Positions 7,367 to 16,520 of a stretch of 42,542 nucleotides of DNA are shown here, piece after piece. The position numbers and the translations under genes are program-made. Numbering within the stretch: position 1 is the stretch's first letter; every line of letters begins with the position of its first letter. Where the stretch lies: NCBI GenBank assembly GCA_947176235.1, contig CAMWPM010000014.1:1-42542 (forward strand). The letters are read 5' to 3'. Below the pieces are notes generated by a model. That model had not been told where the DNA came from, did not search any database, and saw only the letters and a program-made list of their open reading frames with translations. This DNA is from an uncultured Bacteroidales bacterium. Lineage in GTDB: Bacteria; Bacteroidota; Bacteroidia; Bacteroidales; Muribaculaceae.

Positions 7367-9805
7367 ATGAAAAAAGTATTATTGCCGTTACTGGCATTGC
7401 TGTCGCTGACATCGGTCGAAACCGAAGCGGCGGATCGTGAGTCATTTGACGCCGGCTGGAAATTCGCCTTCGGCAATGCGTCGGACCCCGCCAAGGATTT
7501 CGGGTGCGGCACGGAGTATTTCAACTATCTTACAAAGGCTAACTCGATTCATAACGAAGGTCCGTACAGCAACAAATTCGATGAAGCAAAATGGGGAGTT
7601 GAGTGGACAGATGTCACACTGCCGCATGACTGGGTGGTAGATCTGCCGTTTGCCCCGGAAGCCAGCCACAGCCACGGCTATAAAACGGTGGGATACAAGT
7701 ATCCGGAGACAAGTGTGGGATGGTACAGGAAGACGTTCGAGATACCGGAGGAAGATTTCGGGAAGCATATATCGCTGCAGTTTGACGGTATATTCCGAGA
7801 TGCACGGGTGTGGGTGAACGGATTCTACTTAGGATCGGAACCGAGCGGCTATGCCACGCAGGTGTACGACATATCGGAGTACGTCAACTATGGAGGGGAG
7901 AATGTGGTGGCTGTGAGAGCAGATGCCACGCTTGAGGAAGGATGGTTCTACGAAGGTGCCGGAATCTACCGCCACGTATGGCTTGACAAGGCGGATCCGG
8001 TGCATGTGGCACCGTTCGGAACTTTTGTCTATGCTGAGATGTCGGCACCATACGACGAAGCAGTAGTGACGGTAGAGACGACTGTGGATAACAAAGGCCT
8101 CACAACGGCAGATTATGAGGTTAGAAATACACTGATCGCTCCCGACGGCACCGAGGCGGCGATGCCAGCTGTGAAGGAAAGCGGCGTTATGGCAAAAAGC
8201 AGCCGTGAGTCAGTGACAAAGACAACACTTAAGAATCCTGCGCTCTGGGATATTGACAGTCCGAAGCTCTACACAGTGAGGACTGAAATCGTGAAGGACG
8301 GCAGGGTGATAGACACAAAAGAGACCAAAACAGGATTCAGGGATGTGAAATTTGACGCGGACGAGGGATTCTTCCTGAACGGACGCAACGTGAAACTTAA
8401 GGGCGTGGATCTTCATCAGGACCACGCCGGAGTGGGAGCTGCAATACCGGATGCATTGCAAGCTTACAGGCTCAGGGAGCTGAAGAAATATGGCGTAAAT
8501 GCCTACCGTGCGAGTCATAACCCGATGACGCCGGCGATGATAGACGCATGTGATTCGCTCGGCATTCTGGTGATGGAAGAGAATCGCCTCACGGGAATAA
8601 ATGACGAGCATATTCGCCTGTTGCGCCGTATGATCGAACGGGACAGGAATCATCCGTCAATTATCGTGTGGAGTATCGGAAACGAGGAGTGGGGAACGGA
8701 ATGGAATGATTTCGGAGAACGAATCTCTGCCTCGATGAGAGAATACTGCCACCGGATAGATCCGACGCGCCCGATGTCGATGGCAACGTCGGGAGGTCCG
8801 ACAGTCGTAATACCGGTGGACGTGGCAGGATACAATTATGTGGTGCAGAATCCGATAGAGCGTCACCGTACCGACTATCCGGAGCGTAAAGCCGTGGGGA
8901 CGGAAGAGACGACAGGCTGCGGGGCTCGCGGAGTCTACTACGACGATCATGCCAACGGCTTCATGAAAGCGATCAACCGATCGCCCAGCGGTCCGGACAG
9001 CATATATAACGCGATAGAAAGAGGATGGAAATTCTACGACGAACGTCCGTGGCTCGGCGGGTTATTCTACTGGACAGGTTTTGACTACCGAGGCGAATCG
9101 AATCCAATGGTTTATCCGGCAACAGGCTCACAGTTCGGAATTCTCGATTACTGCGGATTTCCGAAAGACGAGGCATTTTACCTCAAATCATGGTGGACTG
9201 ACGAGCTGGTGCTTCACATCTTCCCTCACTGGAATCTCAATGGACACGAGGGAGAGTGTGTGGACGTGTGGGCGTACAGCAACATGGATGAGGTGGAACT
9301 CATTGTCAACGGCAAGAGCCTCGGCCGTAAAGAGATGCCAAAGAACGGACATCTGAGCTGGGATGCTATCTATCATCCCGGATACGTAAAAGCCGTGGGC
9401 TACAAGAATGGAACGAAAGCGATGGAAACAAAGATCGAAACGACCGGAGATCCGGCAAAACTGGCACTGACGGCAGACAGAACAAAGATAAGAGCTGACA
9501 ACAGCGATGTGGCTGTGGTGGCAGTGCAGGTGCTTGATAAGAAAGGACGCTTTGTGCCTGACGCCAATATAGAACTCAACATAGAGGCTGACGGACCAAT
9601 CAGGATTCTGGGCGTTGGCAACGGAGATCCAACATTCAAGGCTTCGGAGCGTCCCACCGACGGCAAGGGGAAAACCTTTTCGGTGAATACATTCAACGGA
9701 CTGGCTCAGATTCTGGTGCAGTCAGAAGGAACCGAAGGTCCCGGCACACTTACAGTAAGCGCCCCGGACGTTCCCGCCAAATCCATCACCATAGGAACGC
9801 TATGA
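7367..9805 (+). CDS. Secreted glycoside hydrolase family 2 (beta-galactosidase-like)
   Basis: An exported GH2 enzyme of 812 aa, predicted to cleave terminal beta-galactosides in the periplasm or at the surface. A signal peptide covers residues 1-21 (cleavage near ETEA-AD). The order is sugar-binding jelly-roll domain (about 25-210), immunoglobulin-like domain (about 215-325), TIM barrel (about 330-620) and C-terminal beta domains of the DUF4982 and GH2-C5 kind. The acid/base is Glu440 in WSIGNEEWG; the likely nucleophile is Glu513 in VGTEETTG. The next gene, an alpha-galactosidase, begins 28 nt downstream, so both probably act on the same galactose-containing glycans. GH2 also includes beta-glucuronidases and mannosidases, so the substrate is inferred. 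Confidence 0.88.
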   Translation: MKKVLLPLLALLSLTSVETEAADRESFDAGWKFAFGNASDPAKDFGCGTEYFNYLTKANSIHNEGPYSNKFDEAKWGVEWTDVTLPHDWVVDLPFAPEASHSHGYKTVGYKYPETSVGWYRKTFEIPEEDFGKHISLQFDGIFRDARVWVNGFYLGSEPSGYATQVYDISEYVNYGGENVVAVRADATLEEGWFYEGAGIYRHVWLDKADPVHVAPFGTFVYAEMSAPYDEAVVTVETTVDNKGLTTADYEVRNTLIAPDGTEAAMPAVKESGVMAKSSRESVTKTTLKNPALWDIDSPKLYTVRTEIVKDGRVIDTKETKTGFRDVKFDADEGFFLNGRNVKLKGVDLHQDHAGVGAAIPDALQAYRLRELKKYGVNAYRASHNPMTPAMIDACDSLGILVMEENRLTGINDEHIRLLRRMIERDRNHPSIIVWSIGNEEWGTEWNDFGERISASMREYCHRIDPTRPMSMATSGGPTVVIPVDVAGYNYVVQNPIERHRTDYPERKAVGTEETTGCGARGVYYDDHANGFMKAINRSPSGPDSIYNAIERGWKFYDERPWLGGLFYWTGFDYRGESNPMVYPATGSQFGILDYCGFPKDEAFYLKSWWTDELVLHIFPHWNLNGHEGECVDVWAYSNMDEVELIVNGKSLGRKEMPKNGHLSWDAIYHPGYVKAVGYKNGTKAMETKIETTGDPAKLALTADRTKIRADNSDVAVVAVQVLDKKGRFVPDANIELNIEADGPIRILGVGNGDPTFKASERPTDGKGKTFSVNTFNGLAQILVQSEGTEGPGTLTVSAPDVPAKSITIGTL

Positions 9806-9833
9806 AACATTAACAAACATTCCCATATCAATC

Positions 9834-12044
9834 ATGAACAGAATCACAACACTAATTGCAACGGCAGCCGCAGCGATAGCACTGACGGGAAGCGCGAGCG
9901 GCGAGATAATCAATCTCTCGACTCCAGGGACGAGCATGGTGCTTGATGCAACGGAGGGTCAGCCGCTAAGAATACTCTATTACGGCGACAAGCTTTCGGC
10001 GGTGGACCTCGAAAATCTGGAAGCCTCCCCTCTCGCTCATCATGAAGCATATCCCGTGTACGGAATATATCCTCAGGGAGAAGCGGCACTAAGTGTAACT
10101 CATGCCGACGGCAACCGCACTACTCAGACTGAGGTGACAGGGGTGAGCACGGAAGAAAAAGACGGCGCCACCGTGACGACAATCGCGATGCGCGACAAGG
10201 CTTATCCGATGGAGCTTAAAGTAAACTATAAGGTACGCCCCGGTTATGACGTGATAGAGACGTGGGTGGACATTACAAATAACGAGAAAGGCGCGATCAC
10301 GCTCAACCGATTCATGTCGGGCTATCTTCCGATCCGCTATGGTGACGTGTGGCTTTCGAGCCTTTACGGATCATGGGCCAACGAGTGCGAACTCACGGAG
10401 GAGCCTCTTACCCATGGCGTGAAGATGATCAAGAACAAAGACGGGCTGAGAAACTCGCATACGGCGCACGGCGAAGTGATGTTCTCGCTCGACGGTAAGC
10501 CTCAGGAAAACAACGGACGCGTGATCGGCGCGGCACTCTGCTATCCCGGTAACTACAAGCTGATGGTTGACACCGATGACTCCGACACACATCATTTCTT
10601 CGCAGGCATCAATGAGGAAAACTCGGAATATCACCTGAAAAAAGGAGAGACATTCACGACTCCCGAGCTTGCACTCACCTACAGCAACGAAGGTCTTTCG
10701 GGAGCCAGCCGCAATTTCCACAAGTGGGGGCGTGACACGCGCCTTCATGCCGGAAATAAAGAGCGCAAGATCCTCCTGAACTCGTGGGAGGGTGTCTATT
10801 TCGACATCAATGAGGACGTGATGGCAGGCATGATGGAGGATATCGCCTCGATGGGTGGCGAGCTTTTCGTGATGGATGACGGATGGTTCGGCGACAAATA
10901 TCCCCGTAATGTGGATAATTCGTCGCTCGGCGACTGGGTGGTGGATACCCGCAAACTCCCCCACGGCATCAACGGACTGCTCGAAACAGCCAAGAAAAAC
11001 GGCATAAAATTCGGCATCTGGATAGAGCCGGAGATGACGAACACAACCAGCGAACTCTATGAAAAGCATCCCGAATACACGATAAAGGCACCGAACCGCG
11101 ACGTGGTGAAGGGTCGCGGAGGGACACAGCTTGTGCTTGACATGGCGAATCCCAAGGTACAGGATCTGGTGTTCACGATCGTGGACACACTGATGACTAA
11201 GTATCCGGAAATCGACTATATAAAGTGGGATGCAAACGCTCCGGTGATGGAGCATGGTTCGCAGTACCTGACATCCGATAACCAGAGCCATCTCTACATA
11301 GATTATCACAAGGGCTTCGTGAAGACTCTCGACCGCATTCGCGCCGCACATCCTGACGTGACAATCCAGGCATGTGCGAGTGGCGGAGGACGTGCTAACT
11401 GGGGCGTGCTTCCGTGGTTTGATGAATTCTGGACGTCGGATAACAACGATGCTCTGCAACGCGTCTACATGCAGTGGGGAACGAGCTATTTCTTCCCGGC
11501 AATTGCAATGGCGTCGCATATCTCAGCATCGCCCAATCATCAGACATTCCGCAGAATACCGACTAAATTCCGTGCGGACGTGGCAATGAGCGGACGTCTG
11601 GGTCTGGAAATGCAGCCTAAGGACATGAATGACGAGGATCGCGCTATCTGCGCACAGGCGATCGAGGACTATAAGAAAATCCGTCCGATTGTGCAGATGG
11701 GTGACCTATACCGCCTGCAGTCGCCGTTTGACAAGAAGGGAGCCGCATCGCTGATGTATGTAACTCCGGAGAAGGATGACGCCGTGTTCTTCTGGTGGAA
11801 AACAGAGACATTCATGAATCAGCAGCTTGCACGCGTGCCTATGGCAGGACTTGATCCGGATAAGACCTACATGGTGACGGAGCTTAACTGCATAGACAAC
11901 GATCCTCTGCCTTACGAGGGGAAAACTTACTCAGGAAAGTTCCTTATGGCTAACGGACTGGAAATGCCTCTCACATACAAAGTGGATTATCATAAGAACA
12001 CGGATTTCGCTTCAAGAGTGCTGAGGCTAACCGAGGTGAAGTAA
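9834..12044 (+). CDS. Secreted alpha-galactosidase, glycoside hydrolase family 36
   Basis: Exported retaining alpha-galactosidase of 736 aa that releases terminal alpha-galactose (raffinose-type sugars, galactomannan side chains or host glycans). The signal peptide spans about residues 1-23 (TGSASG-E). An N-terminal beta-sandwich precedes a TIM barrel with the family signature DDGWFG and KFGIWIEPEM. The nucleophile is Asp466 in YIKWDAN; the acid/base is Asp536 in FWTSDNND. A C-terminal beta domain completes the usual GH36 plan and length. It follows the GH2 gene after 28 nt and precedes a terminator, so the two form a two-gene operon without SusC/SusD transport partners or a visible regulator. 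Confidence 0.94.
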   Translation: MNRITTLIATAAAAIALTGSASGEIINLSTPGTSMVLDATEGQPLRILYYGDKLSAVDLENLEASPLAHHEAYPVYGIYPQGEAALSVTHADGNRTTQTEVTGVSTEEKDGATVTTIAMRDKAYPMELKVNYKVRPGYDVIETWVDITNNEKGAITLNRFMSGYLPIRYGDVWLSSLYGSWANECELTEEPLTHGVKMIKNKDGLRNSHTAHGEVMFSLDGKPQENNGRVIGAALCYPGNYKLMVDTDDSDTHHFFAGINEENSEYHLKKGETFTTPELALTYSNEGLSGASRNFHKWGRDTRLHAGNKERKILLNSWEGVYFDINEDVMAGMMEDIASMGGELFVMDDGWFGDKYPRNVDNSSLGDWVVDTRKLPHGINGLLETAKKNGIKFGIWIEPEMTNTTSELYEKHPEYTIKAPNRDVVKGRGGTQLVLDMANPKVQDLVFTIVDTLMTKYPEIDYIKWDANAPVMEHGSQYLTSDNQSHLYIDYHKGFVKTLDRIRAAHPDVTIQACASGGGRANWGVLPWFDEFWTSDNNDALQRVYMQWGTSYFFPAIAMASHISASPNHQTFRRIPTKFRADVAMSGRLGLEMQPKDMNDEDRAICAQAIEDYKKIRPIVQMGDLYRLQSPFDKKGAASLMYVTPEKDDAVFFWWKTETFMNQQLARVPMAGLDPDKTYMVTELNCIDNDPLPYEGKTYSGKFLMANGLEMPLTYKVDYHKNTDFASRVLRLTEVK

Positions 12045-12066
12045 ACGATATTTATAAAACACAATA

Positions 12067-12106
12067 GAAAGGTGCGGTGTCAAAATGACGACACTGCACT
12101 TTTTTT
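12067..12106 (+). terminator. Intrinsic terminator after the galactosidase pair
   Basis: A 10-bp stem (12072-12081 with 12090-12099, one G-T wobble) is extended by an A/T flank and followed by seven T. It separates the glycosidase operon from the efflux operon. The remaining bases to 12207 are AT-rich; AACCTTTG at 12140-12147 is a one-off match to a -7 box but lacks a partner. Confidence 0.9.
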
Positions 12107-12207
12107 GTGGGAAGAGGGGCTTTTTTTGCTAATTGAAGGAACCTTTGGTTTAGTTAAAATGTTTTAAATGAAATATCTTGTTGATTAACCAGAAAAACAA
12201 CAAAAAT

Positions 12208-13278
12208 ATGACACGTTTCAACTATTTACCAAAAGCGATCTATGCCGTGATAATTGCAGGCATAGGCAGTGTTATGACCGGATGCGTGAGCAAAGATAAG
12301 GCTGTGGCAGCCGGACCTGTAAGAGTAGACGTCGACGTAGTGGGTTCCGCAGGACTGACTGCATCGGGTCAGACTTATTCGGGAACTGTGGAATCGGCTG
12401 ATGCAGCGACACTGAGTTTTTCGGTGCCTGGCACTATAACAAAAATATACGTGAAAGAAGGGCAAAAAGTGACAAAGGGACAGCTGCTGGCACAGGTGAA
12501 GAGCGACAACCTGATCAATTCGCGTAACATAGCCCAGGCAGAGCTTGAAGAGGCCCGGGATGCATACGCCCGCCTGAAAAAATTGCATGACGCCAATGCG
12601 TTACCCGACATAAAGTGGGTGGAGATTCAAGCTAAACTCAAGGAGGCGGAGAATGCCGCCGCGCTTGCCAACAGAGCCGTGGGGGATGCCTCGCTCCACT
12701 CACCGATCAACGGATACGTAGCTGAAAAAATGGCAGATGAAGGGCAGACAGCAGTGCCGGCAGAGCCGATACTTAAGGTCGTGAGCCTGAATAATCTTCA
12801 GGTGTCGATATCCGTCCCGGAAAACGAAATTTCGGCTTTCGGACCGAATGTCACAGCCACAGTTGATTTTGACGTGGCGGACGGAGTGACAACGGAAGGA
12901 AAACTTGTGAGAAAGGACATAGTGGCAGATCCGCTGACGCGCACCTATTCTGTAATATTCAATATAGAGAATCCGGACGGAAGAATTCTGCCGGGCATGG
13001 TGGGATCGGTGACTGTGAAAGGACTGACAGAAGAGGGGGATGATTCGACGTCAAAGGTCGTGACTCTTCCTTCGCAGGCGTTGCTTCTCAGTTCGGACAA
13101 CAGACAGTTTGTGTGGACCGTGAAGGACGGGAAGGCAGAAAGAAAATATGTGATTGCCGACGAGCTGTCGGGTAAAGGCGTGACTGTGAGAAAAGGTCTT
13201 TCCGCCGGTGACAGCGTGATAGTGGCAGGAATGCAAAAGGTAAGCACGGGCACTGAAGTAGTTGCCGTGGATAAGTGA
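12208..13278 (+). CDS. RND efflux periplasmic adaptor (membrane fusion protein), lipoprotein
   Basis: Periplasmic adaptor that joins the inner-membrane pump to the outer-membrane channel of a tripartite efflux system. I choose the ATG at 12208 over a TTG at 12178 because it gives a clean lipoprotein signal: TRFNY, a hydrophobic core and the lipobox VMTGC (Cys about residue 26). It then has the family plan: beta-barrel and lipoyl halves around a short helical hairpin (AQAELEEARDAYARLKKLHD), the segment SLHSPINGYVAEKMADEGQ of the second lipoyl half, and a C-terminal membrane-proximal domain. At 356 aa it has normal length. It is first in an operon with the pump 22 nt downstream. Confidence 0.94.
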   Translation: MTRFNYLPKAIYAVIIAGIGSVMTGCVSKDKAVAAGPVRVDVDVVGSAGLTASGQTYSGTVESADAATLSFSVPGTITKIYVKEGQKVTKGQLLAQVKSDNLINSRNIAQAELEEARDAYARLKKLHDANALPDIKWVEIQAKLKEAENAAALANRAVGDASLHSPINGYVAEKMADEGQTAVPAEPILKVVSLNNLQVSISVPENEISAFGPNVTATVDFDVADGVTTEGKLVRKDIVADPLTRTYSVIFNIENPDGRILPGMVGSVTVKGLTEEGDDSTSKVVTLPSQALLLSSDNRQFVWTVKDGKAERKYVIADELSGKGVTVRKGLSAGDSVIVAGMQKVSTGTEVVAVDK

Positions 13279-13300
13279 AACACCTTAAACTATCTTAATT

Positions 13301-16300
13301 ATGGCAACCAATATGTCAGAAAAACCGCAGAGCCCTGAGAAGGGACAGGACGTGGCGACAGAGGGCGCATCGAAGACAACAGCGTCGCAGCAGCGCACGA
13401 ATCCGATAGTGGCAGCGGGAATGAAATACCGCAAGGAGGTGATATTGCTCGTGTGCGTGCTGATAGCATTCGGAATATACGCACTTAAGGTCATGGACAA
13501 GAACGAATTCCCTTCGTTCACGATCCGAGAGGGCGTAGTAGCCGCAGTGTATCCCGGCGCAACTGTAGAACAAATCGAACAGGAGGTGCTTAAGCCTCTT
13601 GAGGATTACATCTTTTCCTATAAGGAAGTAAACAAGAAGAATACCCACTCGCAGATCACGTCGGGGACGGTGATAGTGTTCGTGGAACTCGACAACGACG
13701 TGGAGAATACGGATGAATTCTGGAATCAGTTCAAGCTCGGAATCGAGCAGGTGAAAATGAAACTGCCTGCGGGAGTGCTGGGTGTGGAAACGCTGAGTAA
13801 CTTCGGCGCCACGTCAGCCCTTCTGATCACAATGCAGAGCGAGGACAAGACCTACCGGGAACTCAACGACTATATGGATCGCCTGAAGGACAGGCTCCGC
13901 ACGGTGGAAAGCGTGGGCACGATGACTGTGACGGGCATGCAGAATGAAGAATTCGCTGTGTACCTCAATCCAGAAAAGCTGAAACATTATGCTCTGTCGG
14001 AAACCACAGTAGGAGCCACGCTTCTTGCGCAGGGCTTCCAGACGACGGGCGGATCGCTCCGCAGTGCGGGATACACCCAGCCGATAATCGTGAAGCGTTC
14101 GGTGGGTTCCATTGCCGACATAGCCAACCTTATAGTGCTCTCGACACCTGACGGAAGCATCGTACGTCTGGGTGACATCGCCGAGATAAAGCGTGAGTAT
14201 CCGGAACCGGACAGCTATATCACCAACAATTTCCAGAAATGCATATTGCTGAGCGTGGAAATGAAGGACGGGTACAACATCGTGGAGATGGGCGATCAGG
14301 TGGATAAGCAGCTGGAAGCCTTCAACAGTGAAATCCCTGCGGGGGTGACGCTCTTCAAGATTACGGATCAGCCTGTGGTGGTGAACAGTTCGGTCAATTA
14401 TTTTCTGGTGGAACTGCTCGTAGCCATAATCGCGGTAGTAGTGGTGATCATGATTCTGCTGCCGCTTAATGTGGCGCTGATAGCGGCGTCGACCATCCCG
14501 ATAGCCATATTCATCTCGCTCGGACTCTTCTATGCCTTCGGGATTGAGCTGAACACGGTGACGCTCGCCTGTCTGATAGTGTCGCTCGGCATGATCGTGG
14601 ATAACTCGGTGGTGATCATCGACGACTATGTGGAATTAATATCGGAGGGTGTGGATCACCTGACTGCAACCCTGCGCTCCGGCACTGAATTTTTCAAGGC
14701 TATTTTCTCGGCTACGCTTGCTATCTCCGTGACATTCTTCCCGTTCCTGATCACGGTGAAAGGTATGTTCCGCGACTTCCTGACGGACTTCCCGTGGGGC
14801 ATGACTATAATTCTGTTTGTGTCGCTAATCCTCGCAGAGCTGCTCGTGCCGTTCCTACAGTATAAGCTCATCAAGAAGCCTATCTACAAGCTGCAACAGG
14901 AAGCAATTGCCTCGGGCAAGAAGAAATTCAGCTTCTTCGTGTCGATGCAGAAAGGCTATAATAAGGTGATAGACTGGTGCTTCAAGTGGCCCAAGACCAC
15001 GCTGGCTCTCGGGGTGGGCTGTATAGTGGGAGGCTCCATCCTCTTCATCACCCGTCCGCTCCAGCTGATGCCCATTGCCGAGCGCAACCAGTTTGCGGTG
15101 GAGATATTCCTTCCTGCGGGCACTTCGGTTGAGCGCACAACGGAGGTGGCAGATTCGCTCGAACGCATACTGTCGAAGGACCCGCGAGTGGTGTCGATCG
15201 CGTCGTTCCACGGCTGTTCCTCCCCCCGCTTCCAGGCAACTTATGCGCCGCAGGTGGGCGGTCCGGATTTCGCACAGTTCATCGTCAACACAAGCAGCAA
15301 CGCAGCAACAATCGACGTGCTCAATGAATACACGGAGAAGTACGAGAGCTACTTCCCGGACGCATTCGTGAGATTCAAGCAGCTCAGCTATTCAACTGCC
15401 TCATATCCGATACAGATCAAGGTGTCGGGTCAGAACTCAGCCGAGCTTTCGGCTGTGGCTGACACGATAGCCGATGTGGCACGCCGTGTGCCGGGACTGC
15501 GCAACGTGAGGACGTCGCTCGGCAACCCCCTTGCGTCGGCAGCCATCACACCCGACAATACCAGAGCCGGACGCCTGGGTCTCAACTCCACGCTTATAGA
15601 AACGTCGCTTGCCATGCGCTATTCATCTGGCGTGCCGGTGGCAACGGTGTGGGAGGGAGATTACGGAATCCCCGTGACGCTTAAGACGTCGACGTCCAAC
15701 CGAAGCAACGTGACGGATCTGGAGAATGAGCCGATGCCCGTGATCGGACTCGGTACGGTGCCGCTGCGCCAGGTGGCAACCGTGGCTCCCGAATGGCACC
15801 CCGGAATGCTTACGCATTACAACGGGACGCCTACAGTGTCGGTGATAGCCGAGGTGCAGCGTAATATCAATGTCATTGACCGCACGGAGGCGCTTATGGA
15901 CAGCATCGGACATATCGACCTGCCATCTGATGTCACAATCGAACGCGGAGGCGAGTGGGAGAATACGATGGATACGCTTCCTGAAATTCTCTCGGGGCTG
16001 GCAATGGCAGTGGCGATTATCTTCTTCATTCTGCTGTTCCATTATGCGCAAGCAGATACGTCAAGTCTGCTTCTGTTCTCGCTCCTGCTGTGTATCCCCG
16101 GCGCTGCACTTGGTCTGATCATACAGGATACAGCACTTTCGCTGACGTGTGTGCTCGGTATCGTGTCGCTCATGGGTATTCTGGTGCGTAACGCCATCGT
16201 TCTTCTCGACTATGCCGAAGAATTGAGGAATCAGGGTCAGACGGCTTACAACGCGGTGCTGAATGCATCGAAACGCAGAATGCGCCCGATCTTCCTTACC

Positions 16301-16507
16301 TCTGCGGCAGCTACCATGGGAGTGCTGCCTATGGTGACCGGAAGCAGTGCGCTGTGGAAGCCGATGGGTGTGGTGATATTCTGGGGTACGCCGATCACCA
16401 TGATATTCATCCTTACAGTGATTCCCGTGGCTTACGTGATGATGAAGTCGCGCCAGAAAGGTGCAAACCAGCCTCTTCCCGAACCCCTCGAAACACATCT
16501 CCTTTGA
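13301..16507 (+). CDS. RND family efflux permease (AcrB-like inner-membrane pump)
   Basis: Proton-driven inner-membrane pump of 1068 aa with the twelve-helix plan. The N-terminal cytoplasmic tail (about 45 residues, Gln/Ser/Thr-rich) is longer than in AcrB. Helix 1 follows (EVILLVCVLIAFGIYALKV), then the first large periplasmic domain, helices 2-6 with the proton-relay segment GMIVDNSVVIIDDYVE, a second periplasmic domain and helices 8-12 with LMGILVRNAIVLLDYAEELR and RRMRPIFLTS. The relay helix has VDN where AcrB has two adjacent aspartates, as is common in other branches of the family. It is flanked by adaptor and TolC genes. Substrate, whether drug, bile salt or metal, cannot be told. Confidence 0.95.
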   Translation: MATNMSEKPQSPEKGQDVATEGASKTTASQQRTNPIVAAGMKYRKEVILLVCVLIAFGIYALKVMDKNEFPSFTIREGVVAAVYPGATVEQIEQEVLKPLEDYIFSYKEVNKKNTHSQITSGTVIVFVELDNDVENTDEFWNQFKLGIEQVKMKLPAGVLGVETLSNFGATSALLITMQSEDKTYRELNDYMDRLKDRLRTVESVGTMTVTGMQNEEFAVYLNPEKLKHYALSETTVGATLLAQGFQTTGGSLRSAGYTQPIIVKRSVGSIADIANLIVLSTPDGSIVRLGDIAEIKREYPEPDSYITNNFQKCILLSVEMKDGYNIVEMGDQVDKQLEAFNSEIPAGVTLFKITDQPVVVNSSVNYFLVELLVAIIAVVVVIMILLPLNVALIAASTIPIAIFISLGLFYAFGIELNTVTLACLIVSLGMIVDNSVVIIDDYVELISEGVDHLTATLRSGTEFFKAIFSATLAISVTFFPFLITVKGMFRDFLTDFPWGMTIILFVSLILAELLVPFLQYKLIKKPIYKLQQEAIASGKKKFSFFVSMQKGYNKVIDWCFKWPKTTLALGVGCIVGGSILFITRPLQLMPIAERNQFAVEIFLPAGTSVERTTEVADSLERILSKDPRVVSIASFHGCSSPRFQATYAPQVGGPDFAQFIVNTSSNAATIDVLNEYTEKYESYFPDAFVRFKQLSYSTASYPIQIKVSGQNSAELSAVADTIADVARRVPGLRNVRTSLGNPLASAAITPDNTRAGRLGLNSTLIETSLAMRYSSGVPVATVWEGDYGIPVTLKTSTSNRSNVTDLENEPMPVIGLGTVPLRQVATVAPEWHPGMLTHYNGTPTVSVIAEVQRNINVIDRTEALMDSIGHIDLPSDVTIERGGEWENTMDTLPEILSGLAMAVAIIFFILLFHYAQADTSSLLLFSLLLCIPGAALGLIIQDTALSLTCVLGIVSLMGILVRNAIVLLDYAEELRNQGQTAYNAVLNASKRRMRPIFLTSAAATMGVLPMVTGSSALWKPMGVVIFWGTPITMIFILTVIPVAYVMMKSRQKGANQPLPEPLETHLL

Positions 16508-16520
16508 AAATACTGACAAT

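Noticed and set aside
7228-7440. A 70-codon frame before the GH2 gene
   Set aside because: It overlaps the signal-peptide codons of the GH2 gene in another frame and lacks any recognisable feature; the stretch is better explained as the leader of that gene.
10371-11519. A 382-codon open frame antisense to the alpha-galactosidase gene
   Set aside because: Same reasoning: shadow of the GH36 gene with Cys/His/Arg-rich translation and no recognisable protein features.
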